From Allomyces arbusculus (lineage: Eukaryota; Blastocladiomycota; Blastocladiomycetes; Blastocladiales; Blastocladiaceae), in the NCBI GenBank assembly GCA_027604705.1, contig JADHYV010000004.1, forward strand, positions 62,001 through 126,000: DNA of 64,000 nucleotides, given 5' to 3'. The notes under the pieces were generated by a model. It was not told the DNA's origin. It searched no databases and saw nothing but the letters and a program-made list of their open reading frames with translations. The position numbers were made by a program, and so were the translations under genes. Shown here piece by piece: positions 46,789 through 57,734 of the stretch; the stretch's first letter is position 1, and each line of letters opens with the position of its first letter.

Positions 46789-49766
46789 TCACAGAGGCAC
46801 ACGCGCGACCTCATTCGGATCAAACTCGACGCGCTGCCTGAGCACGGCGCGCACTTCGTGCGCGGCTAGTTTCCACGGCACGTTTGAGACGGCATTGGGC
46901 CCCCAATAATCGAGCACCTCCTGCGGGCTCGTCAAGTTGAGCAGCGTCAGGACTTGAGTGAGCGCGGCCATTTTCTCGCGCAGCGCGTGTGCCCAGGCCA
47001 GCGTGTTAGACGCAGCACCCGCGGCCGTGGCAAGGGCCGAGGTCGCATCGCCATCGTCGCGATCGCCGGCGGATGTGGACACGGCTAGGGTGGTAATGAA
47101 GGTCGTAAAAGACCGCACGTCGCGCTCGAGGTAGAGGGCTCCCCACTGTGACGGGTGGAGAGGAAGAGGTAAGTGATCTTGGTGGAAGGGGCGGAAAGAC
47201 GAGGGGCGCAAAACGTACCTGCGTGAACCGGTGCGACAGCACAATCCGGCCCCACTCCTTGATCCAGAACTCGGCCATGATCAGCAGCAGCACGTTGAAG
47301 CTCGACCCGAGGAGCTCCACCTAGTCCACCGACCCCAAAATTCGTCAGCTGTCCCACAAATCGCAGATTCGCACTCCTCCGCGCCCACATCTGCGCGCAC
47401 CTTGGTATTCGCCACCAGACTCGCAAACGCCGTCGTGAACTTGTACTGGTTCCCGATAAACTGCTGCGCCGCCACGAGCTGCGTGTACTCGTCCTCATTC
47501 ATCGCATAGTTCGTATGCAAGTGCTTGAGCAGCGCCTGCACTTTCGACTTGAGAAACGCATCAAACACCGTCTCGAGCTTGCTCTGCGTATCGTGCGAGA
47601 GCGCGTGCGCGAGCTTGTTGAACGGCGCCAAACAAAACGAGAATTTCTCGCGCCGCTTGGCGAGCTGCACGTGCGCGGCCTTGGCCGCGTCAGTGATTGT
47701 GGGCGACGATGGCGCTGACGCCGCGGTAGGTGCTGGGACGGTCTCGAACAGTCGCGCGGCGTGCCGCTCGACCTCGTCGAGGAACTTGGGCATGTAGAGC
47801 ACGATCTGCTGCAAGTTGTTGAGGTGCATCTACACAATTCCGATCCGTCGTCTTGCCAGATCAGCACACCGCAATGCGACGCAATGGATGAAAAAAGCGT
47901 ACCATCATGCTGCTGCGAACTTCGGCCTTGGGCTCGGCCATGAACAGCGCGAGCCGCGCGCCGACCAAGTCGACGACCGTGCCCGCAAACTCGTGCCGCA
48001 CCACGGGCTCGACGGCCTGCAAGACGGCGCAGGCCACATCCACGTCGTGCGTGGCGACTGCGCGCACGACACTCGTCTTGAGCAAGTAAAAAACGTCGTC
48101 GACGCACGACGAGAGCAACGGGGTCCCACCGAGCGGCTGGTCGAGCCGCATGGCGCGTTGCACGTTGGTGCGGAAAAACGTGTCCTCGAGCGTCTGGTAG
48201 GCGAGGGCCAGTTGCTTGATGCGTTCCTCGAACGCGGACAGCAGTGGGAGACCGTCGTCGGGCGAGAGGCGTGACGTTGGTTTGCTGATCTGCGCAAGGA
48301 GTGGGGCAAGAGTCGGGTCGGTCGCGGCACGCGCTGCGGCGAGCTCTTGTCGCGCCCGGTGTCGCACGAACCGGTGGTATAGGAACGACCGCTGGATAAG
48401 CAGGACTTGGTCGGAGAGGATCAGGTCGAGTTCGCGCGCGCCAATGTCGACGTTCTGGTTGGCGAGCGACAGCTGGAGACGCACGAAAGTAGTCAGATTT
48501 CTTGGCTCGGAAATAGGGAAAAAGGATTGAAAAACATACCATGTGGTTCAGTCGACGCTTTTCAGTCCACCCGTCGAGCAAAATGATGGCCTGCTTGACC
48601 GACTCCTGGTGGAGACGCTGAATCAAGCGCAGCAAGTGGCCCGGACCATACTTTTCCTCGACAGTAGTCGACCCCGCGTCGATGAGCATGGCAATGTTCT
48701 CAAACAGCTTGGTCAATAGCTGCACGTTCGCGGCCGCATCTATTCATCAGGAGAAGCACAGGAATCAGAATCAATCCTGGCGTGGATTCATGCCAAATAC
48801 TCGGTACGTACCTAGCTGGTCGAGATTCTTGGCGGCCTCGGCACACTTCTGAGCGAGCTGTCCCGCAACATGATCGCCATACAAGTCCAACCCGAGCTCC
48901 TTTTCGCCAATCAGCGGCAACAACTGGAACGCGCGCGCGAGATGAGCGTGCCGCTCGACCGGATCCAGCTTTTCTGCGTCCTGCAACACGCCCAAGATCG
49001 CGTCCTTGAGTTTGGCACGTGTATCCTTTAGAATGGCTTCGGCGCGGCGCAGATCGGCCTCCATGGCCGACGCGTGCGGAAACACAAACTGGAGCGAGTC
49101 TGGCAAGTCGTCGGTCGTCGCGGATACTTGGTTCGCGGGCGACGCGGCAGTGCGCATGAGGTGCCGGTGCACGTAGTTTGCGGCGGTCTCCCAGTCGCGA
49201 GCGGCCATGGCCGACGTGATGTTGCTCACGCACGATTGGATGTCGGCGAGCATGTCGATGCGCGCCATGGCCGTGTCGAGGTGTTTCTGGAAGGGTCATC
49301 AGGGTCAGAGAGACGGCATCTGGTACGCAGGCGAGCGAGCAAATGAAGCGCACAGACCAGTTCCTGGTCAAACGCCTCGAGGCGGTCGCCAAGAGCGCCA
49401 GCCAGGTCATTGGCATCGGCCAGCTGGTCAGCGACGGCCGCGGCCTTGGAGACGAGGTCGGTCAGGTGGAATCTGTCGTCGCGGCCATTTTACAGTTGAA
49501 TCAGCATGTGCTCGCGAGCGCGAATGTTGTCCACCAGTGTATGCTGACCCATTGACGCGCAGATAGTCCTTGGGAGTCGTGGTCGCTTCTTTAGCTAGCT
49601 CGGTCAAGTCGGCAACAAGAGTAACTTCTTGGGCATTCCAATACGAGAGCGCGGCGTGAACATCGGCGAGCGACGCGACATCGGCGGGGCTGGTCACGGT
49701 GCGGCCAGCGTCTCCGTCGCCCGGTGCAGTGCTGGGCGAGGTTGTTCGTGGTGGTGCCGAGATCAT
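46789..49766 (-). CDS. COG4: Conserved oligomeric Golgi complex subunit 4
   Basis: COG lobe A subunit, a tether for intra-Golgi retrograde vesicles. Exons 49766-49557, 49444-49358, 49286-48812, 48739-48540, 48472-47903, 47829-47401, 47320-47219 and 47145-46789 give about 809 residues (human 785). Family landmarks are KHLDTAMARIDMLADIQSC, AARDWETAANYVHRHL, STTVEEKYGPGHLLRLIQRL, SCVDDVFYLLKTSVVRAV and, at the end, LTLLNLTSPQEVLDYWGPNA, followed by HEVRAVLRQRVEFDPNEV. Introns 2-7 are 67-80 nt. The first junction is uncertain: a 112-nt intron 49556-49445 (GTCAAT...CCAAG) keeps frame, but alternatives exist (see findings). It is head-to-head with VTA1, another membrane-trafficking gene. Confidence 0.92.
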
Positions 49767-50094
49767 GGTTGGTCAAGTGCAAAATCCAGCTCGCCACTGC
49801 AAAAGAGAAACACGATGAGCGCGTTGCCACTCTCCATTCTGCCACCACGTCACTGTGTCGCGTCGTCTTCGCTGTCAACTTGCCAATGACTTACCTTCGT
49901 CGTCATCGTCAAATTATCAATCGTTGTCAACGCTCGCGAGCCCAGGCCGAACCAATCACGACTTACTGCAGACTGTTGTGCGTGTGGAGTAGCAAGGATT
50001 GAACTGGAACGAAGGCCGCGCACCCAGCAATCACGGCCACAAACGCCCCGACAACGTCATCACCAGCATCTGTAACGACCAGCAGGAAATCACC
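49767..50094. promoter_or_regulatory. Shared upstream region of COG4 and VTA1
   Basis: 328 bp between divergent ATG codons of two trafficking genes; it must contain both promoters. No distinct motif was recognised. Confidence 0.45.
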
Positions 50095-51403
50095 ATGAGC
50101 GCGTCCGACAATCTGCCGCCGCTGCCCGAGGAGGCAAAGGCCATTGCGCCGTTCATCCAGCGCGCGCGCGAAATGGCGCCGCGCGACCCAGCCATTGCTT
50201 ACTGGTGTACGGCAACTGTCCCGCTCTCGTCGTGTCTGATCAATGGATGACCTTGACCTGATGCGTCGCTTTATACCATGATCTAGGCAAGATGCACGCG
50301 GTCCGCCAGGCCCTACAACTGGCCTCGACCGTGCCGCAGATCAAGCCGTGGTTGCTCGCCGCCATGGACGCGCTGGAAGCGGTACTTGCGCTCTCCTCAT
50401 TTCCTCGACCTCATTCGCGCTTGTCATAATCTTTTCGTGTTCTGACCACGCACTTTTGCACTGCATTCAGGAAAAGAAGTCACTTGCCGGCAACGAGCTC
50501 ATCTCCAACGAGACCGCCGCGTTCGCGCACATCGAAACCTTTGCGCTCAAGATCTTTGCCGCGGCCGACCGCGAAGACCGCGCCGACCGCGCGTCCATGT
50601 ACGCCCCCCCCCCCCCCCCCTGTCGTCGCACTCTCCCGCTCACTCAAACAATTCCCAACAGGCGCACCGCCAAGACCTTCCTCGCGGCCTGCAACTACTT
50701 TGAAGTCCTCTCCGTTTTCCCGCCCCCCCTCGACGAGGCCACGCTCGACAAGATCAAGTACGCCAAGTGGAAGGCGACCGATATCGTCAAGGCGCTGCGC
50801 GCGGGCGAACGGCCACGACCGGGACCGCCCGTGGCCGACGAGGACACGCAGGCGCCCGTGTCGGCCGAGGGGGCTGCGCCACCAGAGCTGCCGTCGGTCC
50901 CGGCATTCGCAGCGCAGCAGCCGCAACCGCACCCGCCGTCGCCGCCCGTGCCGCACACGTCGGCGTTCCAGCAGCAGGCCCACACGACGGGTTTCTACCA
51001 GCAGCAGCCCCCGACGGCGGGTTACCAGCAGCCGCCGCCGCCGCCGGCACCTCACGCGGTGTCGGGGTACCCGTCGTACGCGCAGCAGCAGCAGCCGCCG
51101 CCGGCGGCGCCGTTCCAGCATGCGCCACCGCCCGCGTCACCGTATAACCAGCACGCTGCCCCATCCTCATCCGCGTGGCCGTCGGCCCCTCCCGCTCCCG
51201 CTCCCGCGCCGGTCCCCGCGCAAACCACCGGCGGGTCAGCCCCATCTGGCACGTACGCGCTCGCCTACGACCCGGCGATCCTATCGCGTGCGCAAAAGCA
51301 CGCGCGGTACGTGATCAGTGCGCTCGAGTACAACGATGTGGCCACGGCCGTGGATCATTTGCGGCAGGCGTTGGCGGCGTTGGCGCCGTATACGACAAAA
51401 TAG
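50095..51403 (+). CDS. VTA1: ESCRT regulator VTA1 / LIP5
   Basis: VTA1 activates the Vps4 AAA-ATPase that recycles ESCRT-III at endosomes. Exons 50095-50206, 50287-50381, 50471-50598 and 50662-51403 give 358 residues. The N-terminal tandem-MIT part reads LPPLPEEAKAIAPFIQRARE, DPAIAYWCKMHAVRQALQLA, HIETFALKIFAAADREDRA and RTAKTFLAACNYFEVLSVF. KIKYAKWKATDIVKALRAGE is a strongly conserved family block. A Pro/Gln/Ala-rich linker follows, and the C-terminal dimerisation/Vps4-binding helices are AQKHARYVISALEYNDVATA and VDHLRQALAAL. The third intron has 17 C (50604-50620) directly after its donor GTACG. All junctions are phase-consistent. Confidence 0.95.
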
Positions 51404-51694
51404 GGTGACATGGAAATCGTAAATGGTGCTACAATTGAATTCTTTGGATTATGCAAAAGAGACAGACAGACAGACTGCGAGCGAGCAAACGCGAGGGCCC
51501 TCGAACAGATTGGGGAGGGGGGGGGGGGGGGAACCAAAAGGAAACAAAATGCAAATGAGGGGTCCAGTACCAACGGCGCGGTGGTAGAGGAGAGCAAGTG
51601 GATGCGAGGCAAAACTGCAATCGGAAGCAGAGGGGGCGAACGACGACTCGTCCAAAAATCCAAACCCATCGCTTCGATGTCTCGGACCTCACAT

Positions 51695-53773
51695 TTAGGT
51701 CCGCGGCGTCGTCGTGCGGCTCAGCGACTCGAACCGGTCCGGCACGGCGCCGGCCGACCGCGCGGCCGTCTCACCCAGGACCATGAGCGGGAAGTAACCC
51801 GTGACGGCGGTCGGGCGCATCGGCGGGTTGGCGTGGCGCGTCGCGTAACCCCACCCGTCCGAGTACCGGTGGAAGACAGTCAGGATATCGCCCGGGTTCA
51901 GGTCGAGTTCGTCGCTGTTGGTCGGCTGGTACGCCCACTGCACCTTGGCGACCGTCGCTTCCGTGACTTGCTCGGGGCAGTCGGCCGGTGGCTGCAGCGG
52001 TGCCGGGAGACCCGCGTTGTTGTTGTTCGCGGCAGCAGCACCAGCAGCGGCACCGATCGCGGCGCCGGCGGCGAGACCGGCAGCAGCCGCGCCAGCACCG
52101 AGACCCGCCGGCGCGGGGGCCGGTGGCATCTGCATGGGCGACGGCGGCATCTGGACGGGGGGCTGCGGCATCTGGGCGGGCGGCTGCGGCGACGGCATCT
52201 GCGGCATCCCCTGCGGCCCCTGCGGAGGCGGCGGCGTCATGAGCGGCTGGTTCTCGAACGGTTGCTGCACGAAGGGCGCCGGTGCGGCCGGGGCCGGGGC
52301 CGAGGCCATGGCCGGGGCGGGCACCTCAGGCCCAGACTCGGGCGCAGCGGGCACGGGCTTCTCATCGCCGCCCGTCTTGCGGAACCGGATATGGTAGAGA
52401 ACAGCGAGGGCAATCACAACGAGCACGGCGACAACAATCCCAACAATCATGCCGACTTTGGACGAGCCCTTGCCGTTGCACGTGATATCGTTCGGGTCGC
52501 ACGACGAAGACGCAGCCGGCGCGTTCTGCGCTTCACGAATGGCCTTGGCGCACTGCTCAGGCGTCACGTCCTTGCACCCCTTGTTGCACGCGGTCCACGT
52601 CGACGTGTACCCGCACTGCTTCAAGGTGCGGTCGTTGGCCTCGGTCGCGGCGCCAGAGATACAGTTGGCGTCCTTGGAAAGCTTCGAGTAGCCCTTGAGC
52701 TGGCTGACGTAGATTTCGCCCAGCTTACGGCCCTCGTTACCAACGGGGCACGCCGTCGAGTTGCCGAGATCGCCCGAGACCGAGTCGGCGCGCTCCGTAA
52801 ACGTATCGGTGCAGATGGTGAAGTTGGACGGCTTGGTGCATGGGTTATCGACGAAATGGTCGAGAAGATCGGCGCAGAACCACGTCTTGAACCAGCGCTG
52901 GTTCGGGATCGCGCACCCGGCAATATTGCGCATGTAGTCGTCGCCGTACTAAAATTGATCGTTCAGACAGCTGGTCAGGTATCTAGCGGGTGGAAAAGCA
53001 CCGAGAGTCGGCAAGCGCGAGATCGATTAAACGGGGCGTACCTTGCCCATGAACCCGTAGTCCTCGGACGTCGACCAGAGGTTGTCAAACATGGCGGCCG
53101 AGTCGAGGTTGGGGATGTTGTAGTAGCGCTTGGTCGGCATGCGCTTGCGGAAGTAGTCCGACACGTTGAGCGGGACATAGTTGCCGACAAATGCTACAAT
53201 CGCGTACGAAGCATTCGGACAAGTTCATGATCAGCTCCCCCATCGCTGTTTGCTGCCAGCAGCCGTCCCGTGCGGCCGGAGAGATGGCTCCAATCAAACT
53301 CGCGGCGCGCGCCGCAAGTACGCCGCTCCTTCCCAGCAAAGCAGCAGCAATACCGCCACCATCTCCCCCCGCTGGCCCGCACGCACGCACCCACCCACCC
53401 AAAGGATTTAATACGTACAGCCACAGACGTTGGTACTGCCCAGGTGAATGCACTCTTGGTCGCCACGGCCGGGCACCTTGCACTTGCCCTTGGGGCACTT
53501 GTCCTCGACGGTCGGCGTCGCGGTAGGAGCGGCCGATGTGGCCGTACCAGTCGGCTTGGCCGAGGCCGATGCGGAAGCCGACGCCGTCGGGGCCGCCGAC
53601 GTAGCAGCGGGAGCGGCCGACGACGAGCCGGGCTGCTGGTTGGTGTTCCCGCCAATGGTGCCGATGCCCGGGATGGTGACTTGCGGGAAGGCTTCAGCCG
53701 GCTGCGGGGCCGCCGCGGCGAGCAGCAGCACGGCCGACGCAAAGAGCGTCGTGGCCACTTGCGGCAAGTGCAT
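51695..53773 (-). CDS. Single-pass membrane protein with Cys-rich ectodomain and cytoplasmic SH3 domain (TM-SH3 protein A)
   Basis: Exons 53773-53419, 53193-53042 and 52948-51695 give 586 residues; the first intron is long (225 nt, GTACGT), the second 93 nt. A signal peptide (ATTLFASAVLLLAAAAPQPA) and a Ser/Ala/Thr-rich stalk lead into a Cys-rich ectodomain (DKCPKGKCKVPG, ECIHLGSTNVCGC, GCAIPNQRWFKTWFCADLLD and more Cys). Then come one TM (VGMIVGIVVAVLVVIALAVL), a Pro/Met-rich cytoplasmic region with QMPxPPxQMP repeats, an Ala/Gly stretch, and a C-terminal SH3: VQWAYQPTNSDELDLNPGD, WGYATRH and GYFPLMVL. The layout suggests a cell-surface sensor (compare the SH3 of Sho1), but the ectodomain is unassigned. 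The overall plan matches the protein at 57735. Confidence 0.85.
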
Positions 53774-54473
53774 GGCGGACGTGGTGCGAGGTCAAGGACG
53801 GGGTGCGAGCTGCGAGCTGCGAGCCGCGAACGAGGTTGACGGTCGTCGGTCGGGAGAGGAGGAGCAGCGCCGAGAGCGGAAGGTGGGCCGGTCGCTCTCG
53901 TCACGACAGCGCGGGGGAGGGCAAGAGAGACTTGCGCGGCAGCAACGGCGAGAGGGGAGAAGTGTGGCGGCGCGAGCCGATGAAGAGCGGCAGCGCGCGG
54001 GGCGGGGGACGGCCGCTGGGTCGGTTGTTGGGCGTGGAAGCGGCGTGGAAGTGGATGGCCGCCGCGAGCAGCGCCGGTGCACGCGGTGACTTGGAGGATC
54101 GAAAAAGAACACAACTTTGGGCTGCAAAACCGCGGAAAAGCGGAAGCACGCCTGGGACTTGTTTTCGTGCAGGCAAACCCGCCACAGCCGCAGAGAGTTT
54201 GCCTGTGCCTGGCGAAGCAAGCGACGCCTCGGCGCAGTCGGTGGCTGAACAAGGCGGTGGCTGATCAACAAGCCACGCGATGCACCGCAGGGCCCGTGGC
54301 GCACGGCGTCCCTCCACGTCAGACTACCTTCAGGTCCGTCCACGTCGGCATGCAGCGCGTCGCGTGCAGCAACTCCACCATCCACCGCAACGCAGCGTGC
54401 CACCGCCGATCTCCTGGCATCTTCGACACGACGATTCCTTTGCGCAAGTAACCCGCCACTAATTTTCGCCTCC
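53774..54473. promoter_or_regulatory. Divergent region between TM-SH3 protein A and the TMEM62-like gene
   Basis: 700 bp, GC-rich near the TM-SH3 gene. Short direct repeats of GCGAGCTGC-like sequence occur at about 53805-53825. No gene recognised. Confidence 0.35.
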
Positions 54474-56968
54474 ATGCTTGCCAAGAGGCCGCTGGCCGAG
54501 CTGGTCCTGCTCGTCGTCGCCGTGACCTTGGTCGCGCACACATCGCTGCGACTCCAACACGATGCACTCGCTTACCAGGCCGCTGCAGCACCGCCGCGAC
54601 CACCATTATTGCGCTCTCCCCCAAGAACCGTGCGAAATACCAGCAATAATGGTATCAGTACCGGCCAGGAGCGCACCTTACACTTTGCACAGGTATTCAA
54701 CACCCATCGAACTGGTTCGGCAAACCGCGCGTGCAGCAAAATCACCATCATGGACCTGCACGCTTAGATATCCGACTTGCACGTCAGCCGATACAACAAG
54801 AAGGGTGGCCATTTCCATTTGCTCGACTTTGTCACGTCGGTCCTGCCCGTCGTCGACCCGGAACTCGTCTTTGTCACGGGTGACCTCACCGACGCCAAGG
54901 ACGAGGCCAAACTTACGGTTGGTACTCTTTCCAGCCCACACACGAATCTCATTCATGTTGTTTACTAACCGACGTAACTTGTCCACCCTGTCTTCGAACC
55001 CAGTCGCAGCAATTCGAGGACGAATGGCGCGCCTACGCGCGCACCCTCGCCGCTGCCACCAACTTGACGGAGCGTGGCGACCAGTTCTGGTGGGACCTGC
55101 GCGGCAATCACGACTGCTTCAACTTGCCCGCATGGGACGCGCCCAACAACCACTTCGCGACGCTGAGCCGTGCGAAAACGTCTGGGTTCGCGTATTTGCT
55201 CGACAAGGGGTTCGGCACCTACCACTTTATCGGGCTTGACGGGTGCCCAAACCGTGGCCCAAGCCGCCCGTTCAATTTCTTTGGCGTCTACGACCGCGAC
55301 GACGTCGACTTTCTCGAATCGGCCCTGGCCGCGCACGCGGGCGTGAACCACACGTTCCTGCTCGGCCACTACCCGCTCAGCACGACATTGCAAGTGCCGG
55401 CCTCGTCGGGCCGCACGCTGGCTGCACTCACGCGACACGTGTCGCTGTACCTGTGTGGCCACCTGCATCGGTTCAAGTGGGGTGTCGCACAGGTCATGTA
55501 CGCGCACAAGCCGTCGGGCATGCTTGAGCTTGAGCTCGGCGACGTTAAGAGCCACAGCATGTTCCGCGTCGTGATTGTCGACGACGATGTGGTAGCGTTT
55601 GCGGATACGGCGATGAATGCTGCGCAGGTTGCAGACAATGATATGAACCAGGTCGATGCCGATCCGACCAACTGGCCCGTCGTCCCGCAACCGCCCGTGG
55701 TCGTCGTCACGTACCCAAAAGACGGACGGTACTTGATCCCGCGGCACGAGCCCGCATCGAGTCGCGTGCTGGACCCGGCACGGCCGATTCGGTGGTTTGC
55801 GTTTGCCGACACGCGCGATCCGCAGCACGACCTGGAATGGACCGTTGAACTTGATGGCCGCACACTGGCCGGGGCTGTGCCGCAGTGGATCAGCACCATG
55901 CATGGACGGCACCTGTGGACGTGCGACTGGGCCGACACCGCCGTAAACCTGGCACCACGCGTCGCACACCACTTGCGACTCACGGCACGCGACGTGCGCA
56001 CGGGTCTCTCGTCAATGACCGACGTGCGGTTCCGCACGAGCGGTGACCTGGTCGCCATGGACGGCGGGCTGGGCGAACTCGTGATTGCGACCGACCTACC
56101 GCCCGTCATCCAAGCCACATTTTGGGCGGGCTACGTGGTCGCATCTGGGCTCCTGCTCGTGCCGAAACTGTTTGTCCTGGTCCTCGAGTGTGTGGGCGGT
56201 CCTGCGGCGTACCTTCGGTGGCGATCGGCCTGGTCGCGGCGGCTCGTGGCCATGGACGAACTATCCATGACGCGCGGCTCTGACCTCAGCCGCGTCCGGC
56301 AAGCATGGCACGACGCGGATTTTGCGGTCCGCGCCATCTGGTTACGGTTCTGCGAAGTCGCGCGCGTGCGCGCATTGTGGTATCCCATGGCCGCGAGTGT
56401 CGCAGCGCTCGTCGCGCTCCCGATGCTCGTGGGCCACCTCGTCTTTGACGCGCCGGACCCGTCAGCGTCGGCGACGACTCAGGCCGCAAGCAAATCCGCT
56501 CTGTGGGTGGCACGATGGACGCTCGATGCGTTCTACGTGTACGGCGCGTGGGTGCACGACACGTGGCACCCGATTGCCGACACTTGGTTCTATGCGATGT
56601 TCACCGTCTGGAACGTGGTCGTGCCGTTCAACGGGTACGTGTCGACATATGTCGCGCCGCACCTGCTCTATTCGCGGCATAATCCACGACGCGCGAGGCC
56701 GATTCACTTGTGGCGGTCGGTCCGCGCGGGAGTGGCTGCGCTGGCCGTCTATCATGTCTATAATCTGGGCATGATGGCGACGTTTTATGGTGGGGTTGCG
56801 GTTGTCGCGTCGCCGCTGGCATGGATCATGGCGTTGTATGCGGTGACGCTTTGGCGGCTCATGACCAGGCGGATCGCGTTGGATCCGGGGCCCGTCGGGG
56901 AGCATGATCGGGTGGACAGTGCGGAGCATGAGGGGGTTGAGATGGAGGATGCGGCCAAGACGCGGTGA
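54474..56968 (+). CDS. TMEM62: TMEM62-like membrane metallophosphoesterase
   Basis: Exons 54474-54692, 54768-54917 and 55004-56968 (introns 75 and 86 nt; branch site CTAAC before the second acceptor) give 777 residues. An N-terminal signal anchor is followed by the calcineurin-like phosphoesterase core: QISDLHVSRY, LVFVTGDLTDAKDEAKL, DLRGNHDCFN, FLLGHYPLSTT and YLCGHLHRFKW. This provides the D-x-H, GD-x2-D, GNHD, GH and GHLH metal ligands. An FAFADTRDP-containing beta domain and several C-terminal TM segments follow (FWAGYVVASGLLLVPKLFVL, AVYHVYNLGMMATFYGGVAV), as in TMEM62. The substrate is unknown. The acidic tail ends in DAAKTR. Confidence 0.9.
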
Positions 56969-57734
56969 GGTGCAGGGCGGTGTTTGTACCAATTATCAAC
57001 ATCAAACCTTGGATACCTTCACTTGGCTGCACCAGTGTTAGCATGACGCGCAGCTCCCCCAGATAGACCTTACTCTTACGAACAAAACAAGATTGGAGAG
57101 GTTGTCACCGATTGAGAAGAGCTTGTGGTATGGTCCGGACAACACATCAACGTTGATTCTCAATTCTTGTCGGCGGCCAGGATCGAACTGGCGACGTCAA
57201 GTACTCCATGCTCATCGTTTTTTCTTCAACGATGTCGTAGACCTTAATTGTCGCGCGGTGTGGGAAACTGGCCGAAGAGCATGCGGAGACGGGTGAAATG
57301 AGATCCGCCTTTCCACTTGGGTTCCCACACTGGTTGGACGGGTTGCGGCTGTGCGCGCCCGCACGCCCCTCCTGCTTTCCTGACCGCAAAAATCGCGCTC
57401 CAAAATGCGGCTCGACCAGGAACAAAACGCTTGCTGACCATCCTGGCAAGTCGTGTGCCGCGTGTGCATGGACGTGGATAGATCCCGATGGGGCTGCTGA
57501 CTGCTGAACTCGGGACGCATTTCTCTGGCTGTTGCTAGGTCGTTGCTGACAAGACGCCAGCTGTCCGGGGCACAGCGACTATTTGTGCGTCAACGACGCG
57601 TCTCCCGCCGTCGCACCCGCGAAACCCCCTGACCTCGATCGGCTTGGGTTTGATGCGGCAATCCCAAGGATGGCCTGGCATTGACGGTGCCACGACGTTC
57701 GCGCGACTCGAGCCTGATGTGGGGTTGAGTGGAC
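56969..57734. other. Intergenic stretch with a tRNA-like fragment
   Basis: 766 bp between the TMEM62-like gene and TM-SH3 protein B. Apart from the tRNA-like 3' part near 57168-57192, I see nothing coding. Confidence 0.4.
57168..57192 (-). other. tRNA 3'-end-like fragment (T arm and acceptor strand)
   Basis: On the minus strand the sequence GCCAG-TTCGATC-CTGGC forms a perfect five-pair T stem with a standard B-box loop. It is followed by CGCCGAC and a discriminator A, exactly what a tRNA 3' half looks like. The matching 5' acceptor strand GTCGGCG was not found within about 150 nt upstream, nor an A box. It may be a tRNA remnant or chance. Confidence 0.35.
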
